Shown here one piece after another: positions 52,745 through 61,105 of a stretch of DNA of 64,000 nt. Within the stretch, counting starts at the first letter, position 1, and each line of letters starts with the position of its first letter. Source of the stretch: CAZKBP01 sp964551015 (lineage in GTDB: Bacteria; Bacteroidota; Bacteroidia; Cytophagales; Microscillaceae); NCBI GenBank assembly GCA_964551015.1, contig CAZKBP010000018.1, forward strand, positions 1 through 64,000, read 5' to 3'. Below the pieces are notes generated by a model, which searched no databases, had not been told where the DNA came from, and worked only from the letters and a program-made list of their open reading frames with translations. Position numbers and translations under genes: made by a program.

Positions 52745-54868
52745 TTACTCATAGACTTTTACTTCGGCTAAATCTATCTCGGTAGCAGGCACGAAGCTCA
52801 GGGCGGCTCCTCCCCCTGCGGCTAGTGATAGCTTGATCTTGGTATTTTTATCCACGATAAATTCTTCAATTTCCATCGCCAGCGGGTTCTCGTCCCAATG
52901 TGCATCCGCCGCGTCTCGGTAAAAAGTTGCCTTGTATTTTTGTCCCTCTTTCAAGAAATCCAAAGTTAGATCTAGTTCACGGGCATTTTCGTCCGTAATA
53001 CTCCCTAAAAACCAACGTTCGCCACCTCGCTCTTGCCGGGCAATCGTTACGAAATCGCCTACTTCTCCGTTGAGCACTTTGGATTGTTCCCAATCCACGG
53101 CCACATCACGAATGAAACCCAAGGCTGGCTTTCCTTCATAATGCTCTGGCAAATCTGCGGCCATTTGCACCGGACTGTAAATAACGACATAGAGTGCCAA
53201 TTGGTGAGCCAGCGTGGTATTGACCTGCTCTTTTTCCTTGTATTCATCAAATTTGATATTGAAAATCCCTGGGGTAAAATCAATCGGGCCTGCCAGCATC
53301 CGCGTAAAAGCCACAATAGGCAAATGCTCGGGCGGATTCAAATCTACACTCCAAGCATTGAACTCCTGCCCGCGTAGCCCTTCTCGGGCAATCACATTGG
53401 GGTAAGTACGCCGAATGCCCGTGGCTTTGATGGGTTCATGCGCGTTGACAGCTACTTGGTGCTTGGCTGCCGTCTCGACCGCTTTGCGGTAATGATTGAC
53501 CATGAATTGCCCGTGATGAAACTCTCCTCTGGGAATAATTTTGCCCACGTAGCCCGTCTTGACAGCATGAATTCCGAGGTCTTCACAGAGTTGGAAGGCA
53601 AGCTCCATTTGCTGATTGTAGGTATTGACTGCGGCTGAGGTTTCGTGGTGCATAATGACTTGCACGCCTTTTTCTCTGCCATAGCGCACTACTTCTTTGA
53701 TATCGTAGTCGTCGTAGTTTGTCACAAAATCAAATACTCCCTCGCGGTCTTCTCCGAGCCAATCTTCCCAGCCCGTGTTCCAGCCTTCCACGAGTAAGCC
53801 CCCGATGTTGTTGGCGGCGGCAAAATCGATATAGCGTTTGGCATTTTCGGTGGTAGCGCCGTGCTTACCTCCTTCTTTTTTCCAGGTGCTTTTGCCAAGG
53901 TGCATTTCCCACCAGATTCCCACGTACTTCATGGGTGTAAACCAAGAAACATCTCCTAGTCGGTTGGGTTCGTTTAGATTAACGATAAGTTTGGACTCAA
54001 TCAAGTCACCTGCTTTCTCGGCAATTTGCACGGTGCGCCAAGGCGTTACGAAAGGCAGCGTGCGCTTTACTTTGGAGCTATCAGGGGAGCCTACCAGTTC
54101 GCTTTGGAGCAGAAAAGTCTTGGTATCTACCTTTAAAGTCATATCTGAATAATCAGTCAAAGCTGCTTCGTGGAAGCTCAAGTGTAGGCCATTCTTGCCA
54201 CGCATGGTTACGGGTGTGGCTACGGCATTTTCGGGGATATAGGTTTGAGCCAAATTGGGATGATCTCTCTTGGTGGTTGCATCAATTTCACTGAGTGGAG
54301 TGGTATTGTACAAATGTTCATAAATATCCCAGTCGCCCGGAATCCACCAACAAGTATAATCTTCGGTGAGTTGGAATTGCGTATTTTCATCCATTATCAC
54401 GACTTCCTTGAAATTGGCTTGTTCAGGAAATTCGTAGCGAAAGCCCAGTCCATCGTCAAAGACTCGGAAGATAATATTCAGCTCTCGGGGATTTTCGCCT
54501 TTTTGTCTCAGGGCAATTTTTAGCTCCTGGTAGTGATTGCGTACTTCTCTCTGTTCGCCCCAAGGCATTTCCCAAGTATCGTCCACGGTGCTGCTGTCGG
54601 CAGCCATGATCTCGAAATTTTCTTGCAAAGGTTCGGCGTTTCTTAGCGCAAAGCCCAAGGTAGAGGTATCCAGGACGATCTGCCCCTGATGCAGGGCCGT
54701 GTAGGCAGGTTGCCCCGCTTCGGTTAAAAAGAATTGCACTTTGATTTTTTGATCGGGAGAACTGACGGTGTAGGATTGCTCAGTCGTGCCTGACCCGCCC
54801 TCGGACTGACAAGCCCAGAGGGCAAGCCCTAAGCAGAGCAAGCTTACCGCTTGTAAGATTCTGTTCAT
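52745..54868 (-). CDS. Glycoside hydrolase family 97 alpha-glucosidase (SusB-like), lipoprotein
   Basis: A 707-residue lipoprotein: lipobox LWAC after LLCLGLAL, so anchored in the envelope. The GH97 N-terminal beta-sandwich (about 30-300) precedes the catalytic barrel: VEGWNTGWEDW, HHETSAAV, VKTGYVGKIIPRGEFHHGQFMVNHY, VNAHEPIKATGIRRTYPN, REGLRGQEFNAW. Gly in KTGYVG, where retaining members have an Asp nucleophile, with Glu in NAHEP and RGQE, matches the inverting SusB type, which acts on alpha-glucans such as maltooligosaccharides. No susC/susD pair is beside it. Retaining/inverting reading is by motif only. Confidence 0.92.
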   Translation of the reverse strand: MNRILQAVSLLCLGLALWACQSEGGSGTTEQSYTVSSPDQKIKVQFFLTEAGQPAYTALHQGQIVLDTSTLGFALRNAEPLQENFEIMAADSSTVDDTWEMPWGEQREVRNHYQELKIALRQKGENPRELNIIFRVFDDGLGFRYEFPEQANFKEVVIMDENTQFQLTEDYTCWWIPGDWDIYEHLYNTTPLSEIDATTKRDHPNLAQTYIPENAVATPVTMRGKNGLHLSFHEAALTDYSDMTLKVDTKTFLLQSELVGSPDSSKVKRTLPFVTPWRTVQIAEKAGDLIESKLIVNLNEPNRLGDVSWFTPMKYVGIWWEMHLGKSTWKKEGGKHGATTENAKRYIDFAAANNIGGLLVEGWNTGWEDWLGEDREGVFDFVTNYDDYDIKEVVRYGREKGVQVIMHHETSAAVNTYNQQMELAFQLCEDLGIHAVKTGYVGKIIPRGEFHHGQFMVNHYRKAVETAAKHQVAVNAHEPIKATGIRRTYPNVIAREGLRGQEFNAWSVDLNPPEHLPIVAFTRMLAGPIDFTPGIFNIKFDEYKEKEQVNTTLAHQLALYVVIYSPVQMAADLPEHYEGKPALGFIRDVAVDWEQSKVLNGEVGDFVTIARQERGGERWFLGSITDENARELDLTLDFLKEGQKYKATFYRDAADAHWDENPLAMEIEEFIVDKNTKIKLSLAAGGGAALSFVPATEIDLAEVKVYE

Positions 54869-55388
54869 GGGTGTGTTTTTAATAGTTTAGCAATAATAAT
54901 TTTCTCCTAAATAATTGCACTACAAGATAAAAAAGAAATGGATAAACTACATCTTGGTTTGAAAAGCGAGGCTAAAAACTTTTGCTATTCAGGGTGCTTC
55001 GCAATAAGCACCTTGGCAGAGGGTAACAAGTGAGGGAATTACTTAAATTGACGGTATTGCTTGGAAGCTACCGCTCAGTGGACTATCGGGGGGGCAGTCC
55101 ACGGGTTGGCTATTGGGAGTTATGCAAAAAATTTTGGTATCAATACCAACAAAGATATTCCCAGATACGTTCATAATGGCTGTAAATATTACATCCAAAA
55201 GGAGCCACTGATCTGTCTATAGCTATCTATCTATAGAGAGGTGAGTTTTTTACTTTTTGCCCAGCTTTCATTACTTCTTTCAAAAGGGGAGGCAATCTTC
55301 AGACATTCTTACAACGTTTCAGCTATACCCATTAGTATTAATATTTTGATCATCTATGTGTAATAGTATGGTATAAAATATTATTTTT
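54869..55388. other. Divergent intergenic region with several small hairpins
   Basis: A 520-bp gap with no ORF that I would keep. It has short inverted repeats: GGTGCTT/AAGCACC (54993-55012), GTGGAC/GTCCAC around a G-tract (55078-55102), and CTATAG repeated at 55217-55236. The start region before 55389 is very AT-rich (TATAAAATATTA), consistent with a promoter. Function of the hairpins is unknown. Confidence 0.5.
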
Positions 55389-57452
55389 ATGAATTTTAAA
55401 ACATTAGGGGCAGTTTTCTTGGTGCTAACTTGCCTGAACTTGGGTTACACGCAAAACCCTGGAGGAATTTCTACTGAAATCCAGTTTTGGTTAAAAGCAG
55501 ATGCAGGAGCCTTGCATGGAGGTTTTTCGGCCAATGATGGGCAAATGGTAGAAGAATGGGTAGATCAGTCAGGGGTGAGAACGAACCACGCCACCATTGG
55601 AGCCGTTAGTGCTGGCTTCCCCACCTTTACTCCCGAAGGGCCGACTTTCAGGAACAATCCGGCTGATAATATCAACTATAATCCTGTATTAGCATTTGAT
55701 GGAGTAAACGACGGGCTTAATTTCGGGAATGATTATATCTTCTCGTCAGGAACAGGTGCTCAAGACGGGATGACATTTTTATTTGTGGCCAAAGCTGACC
55801 CAAGCACTGCAAAAGAGCGTCAGTATCTCATTGATTTTGGTCGCCGCCGAGGTGATACTACCATGGGAACCTATTCAGGCATGTATGGAGATGATTTTGT
55901 CCAAATACTATCCCCTTCGGTATCGCCTTTTAATGATGATACGCCTACTACCTTTTTTGGACAAACGGATAATACAGAGACAACCTTAGTCAGGTTCGTG
56001 TTTGATTTTGACTTTGAACGTCAAGAAATTTCACTCAATAGTAATAAGATTAACTTTTATCTTGAAGATAATACAACCTCTAGATTAACTGCAGCTGAAA
56101 TTCCTGATAGAGCTGCTGTTTATCAAAATAACCGAGGGCCTGTTACCATCGGTCGCCAATCCAGACAACGTGATTTGGATAGCAACAATGGAAGACTGTT
56201 CCAAGGTAAAATCGCTGAGGTCATCGGATATAGTAAAAGGTATAATGCCATCGAGGCTTGGAAAATCGAGAGCTATTTGATGATTAAATATGGCATTACC
56301 ACGCACACCAACAGCTCACACGAACTAAACACTGGAGATTACTTGGCCTCGAATACTGCTCGAATTTGGGATTCACGAGCGACTGACTTTGAATATAGGC
56401 ATCACATTATTGGCATTGGAAGAGATGATGCATCAGGACTCGAGCAGAAACAGTCTCATACTGCCGATGACTCTATTAGAGTTTATCTAGGAGCGATTGC
56501 CCCCACGAACGCAGATAATCCTAATACGATTAACAATGATCTTTCCTTTATCGTAATCGGAGATGAAAATAGTAAATTACAATCCAATGGCTCTATAGAA
56601 ATGCCAGCTGGACTTTCTTCTCGCCTAGAAAGGGAGTGGAAAGTAACGAATACAAACTTTGTCAATAATTTTTCTTGGGATATCACTTTGAATGCCGAAG
56701 CTCTGGCGGCTGGGTTTGGCGAAGGTGATTTGAGACTACTGGTAGATGATGATGGTGATTTTAGCAATGCAATCGCTTATGCTTCTGGCGATCAAGGTAT
56801 TAGCATTTCTTATTCCTCTGGTGTGATCTCGATCGGCGAAATACCTAACTCAATTATTCCTCAAAACAGTACAGCCTACATGACGATCGCGTTATTCAAT
56901 ACTATTTTGCCGGTAGAGCTTTTGGATTTTACCGCAGAAGTGGTGGGAGATCGAGTATTCCTAGCATGGCAAACTTTATCCGAAATCAATCACGATTATT
57001 TTAGCATTGAAAGATCTGTGGATACCAGAAATTGGGAAGAAATACAAAAACTAAGAAAGCAAGAAAATACAGATAAACCCTCTCATTATTCTCTTTATGA
57101 CGAAGCCCCTCTAAAAGGCATTTCTTATTACCGTTTGAAGCAAACTGATTTTGACGGGCAGTACACTTATTCTAATATTAGAAGTATCTATTTTCAGAGT
57201 CTTTCAGAAAGTCAAATCTTGATCTATGCAAACCCAACCGAAGATGAGTTCAAGATAAAAGGAATGGATCTGGAGGGGGAAGCTTTAATCCAAATTTATT
57301 CTACCTCAGGACAGCTCATGTCAGAGCAGCACCTTGACATACAAGCTCTAAGGAATACCTCTTTTAGTACTTCTTCGTTAAGTTCTGGTTCATACATCAT
57401 TCGTTGTTATCTTAGAGATCGTGTCTACACTAGTAAATTAATTGTAAGATAA
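55389..57452 (+). CDS. Secreted LamG-like protein, T9SS cargo
   Basis: A 687-residue secreted protein. A signal peptide (GAVFLVLTCLNLGYTQ) leads into a large region (about 25-300) that reads like the LamG/concanavalin-like domains of Bacteroidota surface proteins (FWLKADAGAL, WVDQSG, FDGVNDGLNFG, IGRQSRQ). A second part (about 300-500) has FEYRHHIIGIGRDDASGLEQKQS. ELLDFTAEVVGDRVFLAWQT marks the usual domain ahead of the sorting signal, and the C-terminus (ILIYANPTEDEFKIKG to SGSYIIRCYLRD, VYTSKLIVR) is a T9SS type A sorting domain. Binding target is unknown. The REP-like cluster begins 32 nt after its stop. Confidence 0.82.
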   Translation: MNFKTLGAVFLVLTCLNLGYTQNPGGISTEIQFWLKADAGALHGGFSANDGQMVEEWVDQSGVRTNHATIGAVSAGFPTFTPEGPTFRNNPADNINYNPVLAFDGVNDGLNFGNDYIFSSGTGAQDGMTFLFVAKADPSTAKERQYLIDFGRRRGDTTMGTYSGMYGDDFVQILSPSVSPFNDDTPTTFFGQTDNTETTLVRFVFDFDFERQEISLNSNKINFYLEDNTTSRLTAAEIPDRAAVYQNNRGPVTIGRQSRQRDLDSNNGRLFQGKIAEVIGYSKRYNAIEAWKIESYLMIKYGITTHTNSSHELNTGDYLASNTARIWDSRATDFEYRHHIIGIGRDDASGLEQKQSHTADDSIRVYLGAIAPTNADNPNTINNDLSFIVIGDENSKLQSNGSIEMPAGLSSRLEREWKVTNTNFVNNFSWDITLNAEALAAGFGEGDLRLLVDDDGDFSNAIAYASGDQGISISYSSGVISIGEIPNSIIPQNSTAYMTIALFNTILPVELLDFTAEVVGDRVFLAWQTLSEINHDYFSIERSVDTRNWEEIQKLRKQENTDKPSHYSLYDEAPLKGISYYRLKQTDFDGQYTYSNIRSIYFQSLSESQILIYANPTEDEFKIKGMDLEGEALIQIYSTSGQLMSEQHLDIQALRNTSFSTSSLSSGSYIIRCYLRDRVYTSKLIVR

Positions 57453-57483
57453 GCTATTTTCCATTTCCACGGTCTAACCCAAA

Positions 57484-57698
57484 CTGGCGCGCGTTTGTAA
57501 TGCGTGCCAGCTTGGTGACAAAATGTGTATGGCGCGCGTTTGTAACGCGTGCCAGCTTGGGGGCGCGTTTGTAACGCGTGTCGCTCGCTCTTAGCCAAAC
57601 TTCCGGCTCTGTCACCGCTTTTTGTCGCTCTCGCGCCAACGTTCATGGCAAATGAACCTAAGAAAAGGCACGCGTTGCAAACGCGCGCTAGTTTGGGG
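57484..57698. repeat. REP-like/BIME-like cluster, copy 2
   Basis: Three forward palindromes (57486-57508, 57531-57553, about 57563-57581) and one inverted (57667-57689) enclose the same spacer as at 2540-2725. The right end runs into the coding frame of the orphan gene at 57688: its last codons and its stop come from this repeat. Confidence 0.85.
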
Positions 57699-58242
57699 GG
57701 TATCTTTTGTACACTTCAATCCCTCTGTCACCCATAATCAAGAAATAATCGTTAGAAGATGAAAAACCTACAAATAAATATCCTTCATAAGATAAAAGGG
57801 TAAGTTCAGGATAATACACACTACGTGTTCTAATATTAGAGATTTTTGGTGTTTTTATATTCCAGGATAATGGAAATACATCAAGCTCCCACCTTTTGTC
57901 TTCTGTAAGCAAATTCCCTCCTCCACCTCTTAGACCAAATATATTAACTGTTTCATTTCTGTGTTCTACATAGAAACTGACATTATCTTTCGAGATATAG
58001 TCATTCACATTATTTTCTAAATCTTCAAAGATTATCTCTCCTTTATCTTTATCAACTATGTAAATACCATCTAGACCAAACAATAGTATATCATCATTAC
58101 TCAGCCAGCCTACCCCAATATTTCCCGAAACTGAACAGTTATATTGGTAGAACCATTCACCACAAGACTTAGTCAGCGTGCTGTCTTCAATGTTGCTAAA
58201 TAATTTGGCTTTATTAGCCTTTAAAATGCTACTTAATTTCAT
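57688..58242 (-). CDS. AT-rich orphan gene between repeats (immunity-like)
   Basis: A 184-residue protein with no signal peptide or membrane segment that I can see. The pattern VGWLSNDDILLFGLDGIYIVDK, IIFEDLENNV and FVGFSSSNDYFLIMGD suggests beta-strand repeats, perhaps a propeller-like or SMI1-like fold; I recognise no family. It is much more AT-rich than its neighbours and stands alone between REP-like clusters. By analogy with the cassettes at the left edge it could be an immunity gene left from an Rhs module, which is an inference. The final residues and TAG stop (57688-57690) are supplied by the repeat, so the native C-terminus may be altered. Confidence 0.5.
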   Translation of the reverse strand: MKLSSILKANKAKLFSNIEDSTLTKSCGEWFYQYNCSVSGNIGVGWLSNDDILLFGLDGIYIVDKDKGEIIFEDLENNVNDYISKDNVSFYVEHRNETVNIFGLRGGGGNLLTEDKRWELDVFPLSWNIKTPKISNIRTRSVYYPELTLLSYEGYLFVGFSSSNDYFLIMGDRGIEVYKRYPPN

Positions 58243-58283
58243 AATTTAAATCTCAAAAAATGATTAAGGATATAAGATTCTAC

Positions 58284-58706
58284 CAAACTGGCGCGCGTTT
58301 GTAACGCGTGCCCTTGTCGGCAGCCCCGAGTGCCTATGCTGTGTATGGCGCGCGTTTGCAACGCGTGCCAGCTTGGGGGCGCGTTTGTAACGCGTGTCGC
58401 TCGCTCTTAGCCAAACTTCCGGTGCTGCCACCGCTTTTTGTTGCTCCCGCGCCAATGTTCATGGCAAATGAACCAAACTGGCGCGCGTTTGTAACGCGTG
58501 CCCTTGTCGGCAGCCCCGAGTGCCTATGCTGTGTATGGCGCGCGTTTGTAACACGTGCCAGCTTGGGGGCCCGTTTGTAACGCGTGCCGCTTGATCTTAG
58601 CCAAACTTCCGGTGCTGCCACCGCTTTTGGTCGCTCTCGCGCCAATGTTCATGGCAAATAAACCTAAGAAAAGGCACGCGTTGCAAACGCGCGCCAGCTT
58701 GGACTG
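58284..58706. repeat. REP-like cluster, two tandem 190-bp units
   Basis: The sequence from 58284 recurs 190 bp later (58474 on). Each unit has forward palindromes (58290, 58347 and 58378; then 58480, 58537 and 58568) and the spacer CTTGTCGGCAG / GTGCCTATGCT. The second unit extends to the inverted palindrome at 58673-58695. It ends about 25 nt before the tamL stop codon. Confidence 0.85.
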
Positions 58707-58728
58707 GGGTTCCGTACTTACAGGAGAT

Positions 58729-61074
58729 CTAAAAAGGATAGCCAATCGCCAGATTGAAGACAAAATTGTCTTTGAACCAAGGCCAACTAAAATCTTGAAT
58801 CACCCAGCGAGGTGAGGGAAAGGGCTGCCGCACGGGTATCCCAAAGTCAAAGCGCAAGACCAAGAGTGAAATATCTACTCTTAGACCAAAGCCCGTCCCG
58901 ATGGCCATTTCTTCCAAAAAATCATCAAACTCAAATTCTCCACCCAAGCGATCTTCATCTTCGCGGAGAAGCCAGACATTCCCTACATCCAAAAACAAAG
59001 CTCCTTTTAAATAAGAAAAAATATCAAAGCGATACTCAGTATTAAACTCTAAACGAATATCTCCCGCCTGACGCACAAAGCCCTGATTTGCCAAGGTATC
59101 CCGAAAAGTACCCGGCCCTAGCGAACGCACCGGAAAAGCCCGCACGCTATTTGCCCCGCCCACGAAGTATTGCTTGAAGAAGGGAAGTGTCTCTGAATTG
59201 GCAAAAGGAATCCCTACTTGGGTCAAGAGGCGAGTGGCCAGGGTTTGCTTGGAACTGAAATTGAAATAATGCCGAAACTCGTTTTCAATCCTAAAAAACT
59301 GGGAATAGGCCACCCCCAAGAGTTCATAGGGCCGCTCTCCCTGGTGGTTGCCCGAGAGGTTACTGGCCAGAGAAGCTAAGTTTCCTGCCGTTTCTAAGTA
59401 GCCACGGTAGTAAAAGTTATGCCTTTTTCTCTCCTCGAGTTGGTCATCTAAGGTGAATTCGTAATAAGTAGAAAGAATTAATTGATCGTCTAAGCTGAGG
59501 CCACTGAGGGTGTTGTCTACATCGGTTTCGGTGTTGCCATCTCTAAAGTTGGACTGCTGTAGGAGAATAGAAGCCGGGTAGAGCTTATGTTTTTTGGTGG
59601 TAGTTTCGCGCCATTCGTAGCCAAAGTCTAGCTCGAAAGCATTGGTTTCTAAAATGGGCTGAAAGCGCGTAAGACGATAGGCTCCACGAAGCTTGGTGTA
59701 GGGTGTGTACTGGTTGTAATGCTTTTCTAAATTGACAAAGGGCACCAAGAAATAGGGAAAATTTAGCTCGGCTGCGAACTCCAGCCACCAAATATGATCT
59801 ATGGTGGGCTGAGAAGTAAACTGCTGTTGATATCCGCCTCCCAATTGCAAGGACAAAAACTCACCCGCATGGAAGAGATTCCGGTTGCTGGCTTCTATCT
59901 GTAACTCCGGCCCGGCAAAGCCATTGGATTGGGTCTGCGCCTTCAACTCTACTTTGATATTGCGCCGTAGCTGGGGGGTGAGGAAAAGATTGGCATCCAA
60001 GACTTGTTGCTGGGTACTGTCTCTTCTCAAATCTAAATTCACAAATTTGAATAAGCCCAAACCTGCAAAACGCTTGAGGGTAATCTGTTGGTCTTCACGA
60101 TTGTAAAGCTGACCTTTTTCTAAAAAAAGGGATCGCTCGAACATCTTAGGCCGATAGCGGTCAGGGCGATTGGTCACAATTACAAAGTCATTTTCGGGCA
60201 GAACGAGGGTATCGTTCTTTCTTTCTTTTCTTGGGTTGAGACGATAGTTGGGGTAAATTTGTATGTCATCAATGCGGTAGGTTTGTAAATTTTCTTGGGG
60301 AATATCTTCCTTCACGCCCAAGTAGAGATTGACTCGATGTGTTTTGCGAAGGGAGTCCAAGAGCAGAGCACTCTCGCGGGAGGCAGTTTCGGTATTTTGC
60401 TTCGTGGCACCCACGGTAGTATCGGCTTCGTAAATGATGGCTTCGGGAGAGAAGAAATAATAGCCTTGCTGTTTCAGGGCAGAATCAATCCTTACCCTCT
60501 CGTTTTCAAAGCGACTCAGGTTGTAAGTTTGTCCCGTTTGCAAAAGGCTGTTTTTTTGCTGAGCGCGGATGGCTTGTTCCACGGGTGTATTTCCTTCTGG
60601 AAAAAAAATAGAATCAATAAGGTAGGGTTCGTTTAAGTAGACGGTATAGACCACCTCGATTCGTTGTTTTTTTTCTTCTTCTTCGCTAGAAACTTTGGCT
60701 AGGAAATGCCCCAGATTTTCTAAGCGATTCAGAATCAAATCTTTGGATCGCTCTACCTGTCTGGAGTCAAAGATGACGGGAGGTTCCCCTACTTTGTTGC
60801 GGAGCCAGTAGCGCAGTCCCTTGCCCTTGGGTTCGCCGGCGATATTGTAGGCCCATAGTTTGGCTCTGAGTCCTAAGAAAGTCTTATTAGGTTTGGGTTC
60901 AATCACGGCATAGACTTCATCCTCCAGATTTTTTTGTAGCTCAAAATCGCCTTGCTTTTCAATTTTGACCTGTGCCCCCGTGTAGAGTAATTCGCCCTTA
61001 CTCAGGTATTTGGTATTGGAGCAAGCCCAGTTGAGGCCAATTAAGCATAAAAATAAAAGGAGATGAAAACGCAT
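58729..61074 (-). CDS. tamL: TamL: lipoprotein TamA/BamA-family outer-membrane protein
   Basis: The outer-membrane barrel of the translocation and assembly module in Bacteroidota, which works with TamB to insert outer-membrane proteins. Starting at the ATG at 61074 gives 781 residues: signal peptide with lipobox LNWAC, N-terminal POTRA-like region (about 30-370; NLEDEVYAVI, IDSIFFPEGN, LKRFAGLGLFKFVNLDL), then the 16-strand Omp85 barrel with RAFPVRSLGPGTFR and the closing FDFGIPVRQ. The presence of a lipobox distinguishes TamL from TamA. The frame to 61281 overlaps tamB and is not used. It begins 31 nt after the tamB stop. Confidence 0.88.
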   Translation of the reverse strand: MRFHLLLFLCLIGLNWACSNTKYLSKGELLYTGAQVKIEKQGDFELQKNLEDEVYAVIEPKPNKTFLGLRAKLWAYNIAGEPKGKGLRYWLRNKVGEPPVIFDSRQVERSKDLILNRLENLGHFLAKVSSEEEEKKQRIEVVYTVYLNEPYLIDSIFFPEGNTPVEQAIRAQQKNSLLQTGQTYNLSRFENERVRIDSALKQQGYYFFSPEAIIYEADTTVGATKQNTETASRESALLLDSLRKTHRVNLYLGVKEDIPQENLQTYRIDDIQIYPNYRLNPRKERKNDTLVLPENDFVIVTNRPDRYRPKMFERSLFLEKGQLYNREDQQITLKRFAGLGLFKFVNLDLRRDSTQQQVLDANLFLTPQLRRNIKVELKAQTQSNGFAGPELQIEASNRNLFHAGEFLSLQLGGGYQQQFTSQPTIDHIWWLEFAAELNFPYFLVPFVNLEKHYNQYTPYTKLRGAYRLTRFQPILETNAFELDFGYEWRETTTKKHKLYPASILLQQSNFRDGNTETDVDNTLSGLSLDDQLILSTYYEFTLDDQLEERKRHNFYYRGYLETAGNLASLASNLSGNHQGERPYELLGVAYSQFFRIENEFRHYFNFSSKQTLATRLLTQVGIPFANSETLPFFKQYFVGGANSVRAFPVRSLGPGTFRDTLANQGFVRQAGDIRLEFNTEYRFDIFSYLKGALFLDVGNVWLLREDEDRLGGEFEFDDFLEEMAIGTGFGLRVDISLLVLRFDFGIPVRQPFPSPRWVIQDFSWPWFKDNFVFNLAIGYPF

Positions 61075-61105
61075 ATGCTCAGGTTTTACCTTTTGTTCAA
61101 GTGGA

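Noticed and set aside
57484..58706. CRISPR array
   Set aside because: Repeats are palindromic and occur in forward and inverted pairs with conserved rather than unique spacers; there are no cas genes.
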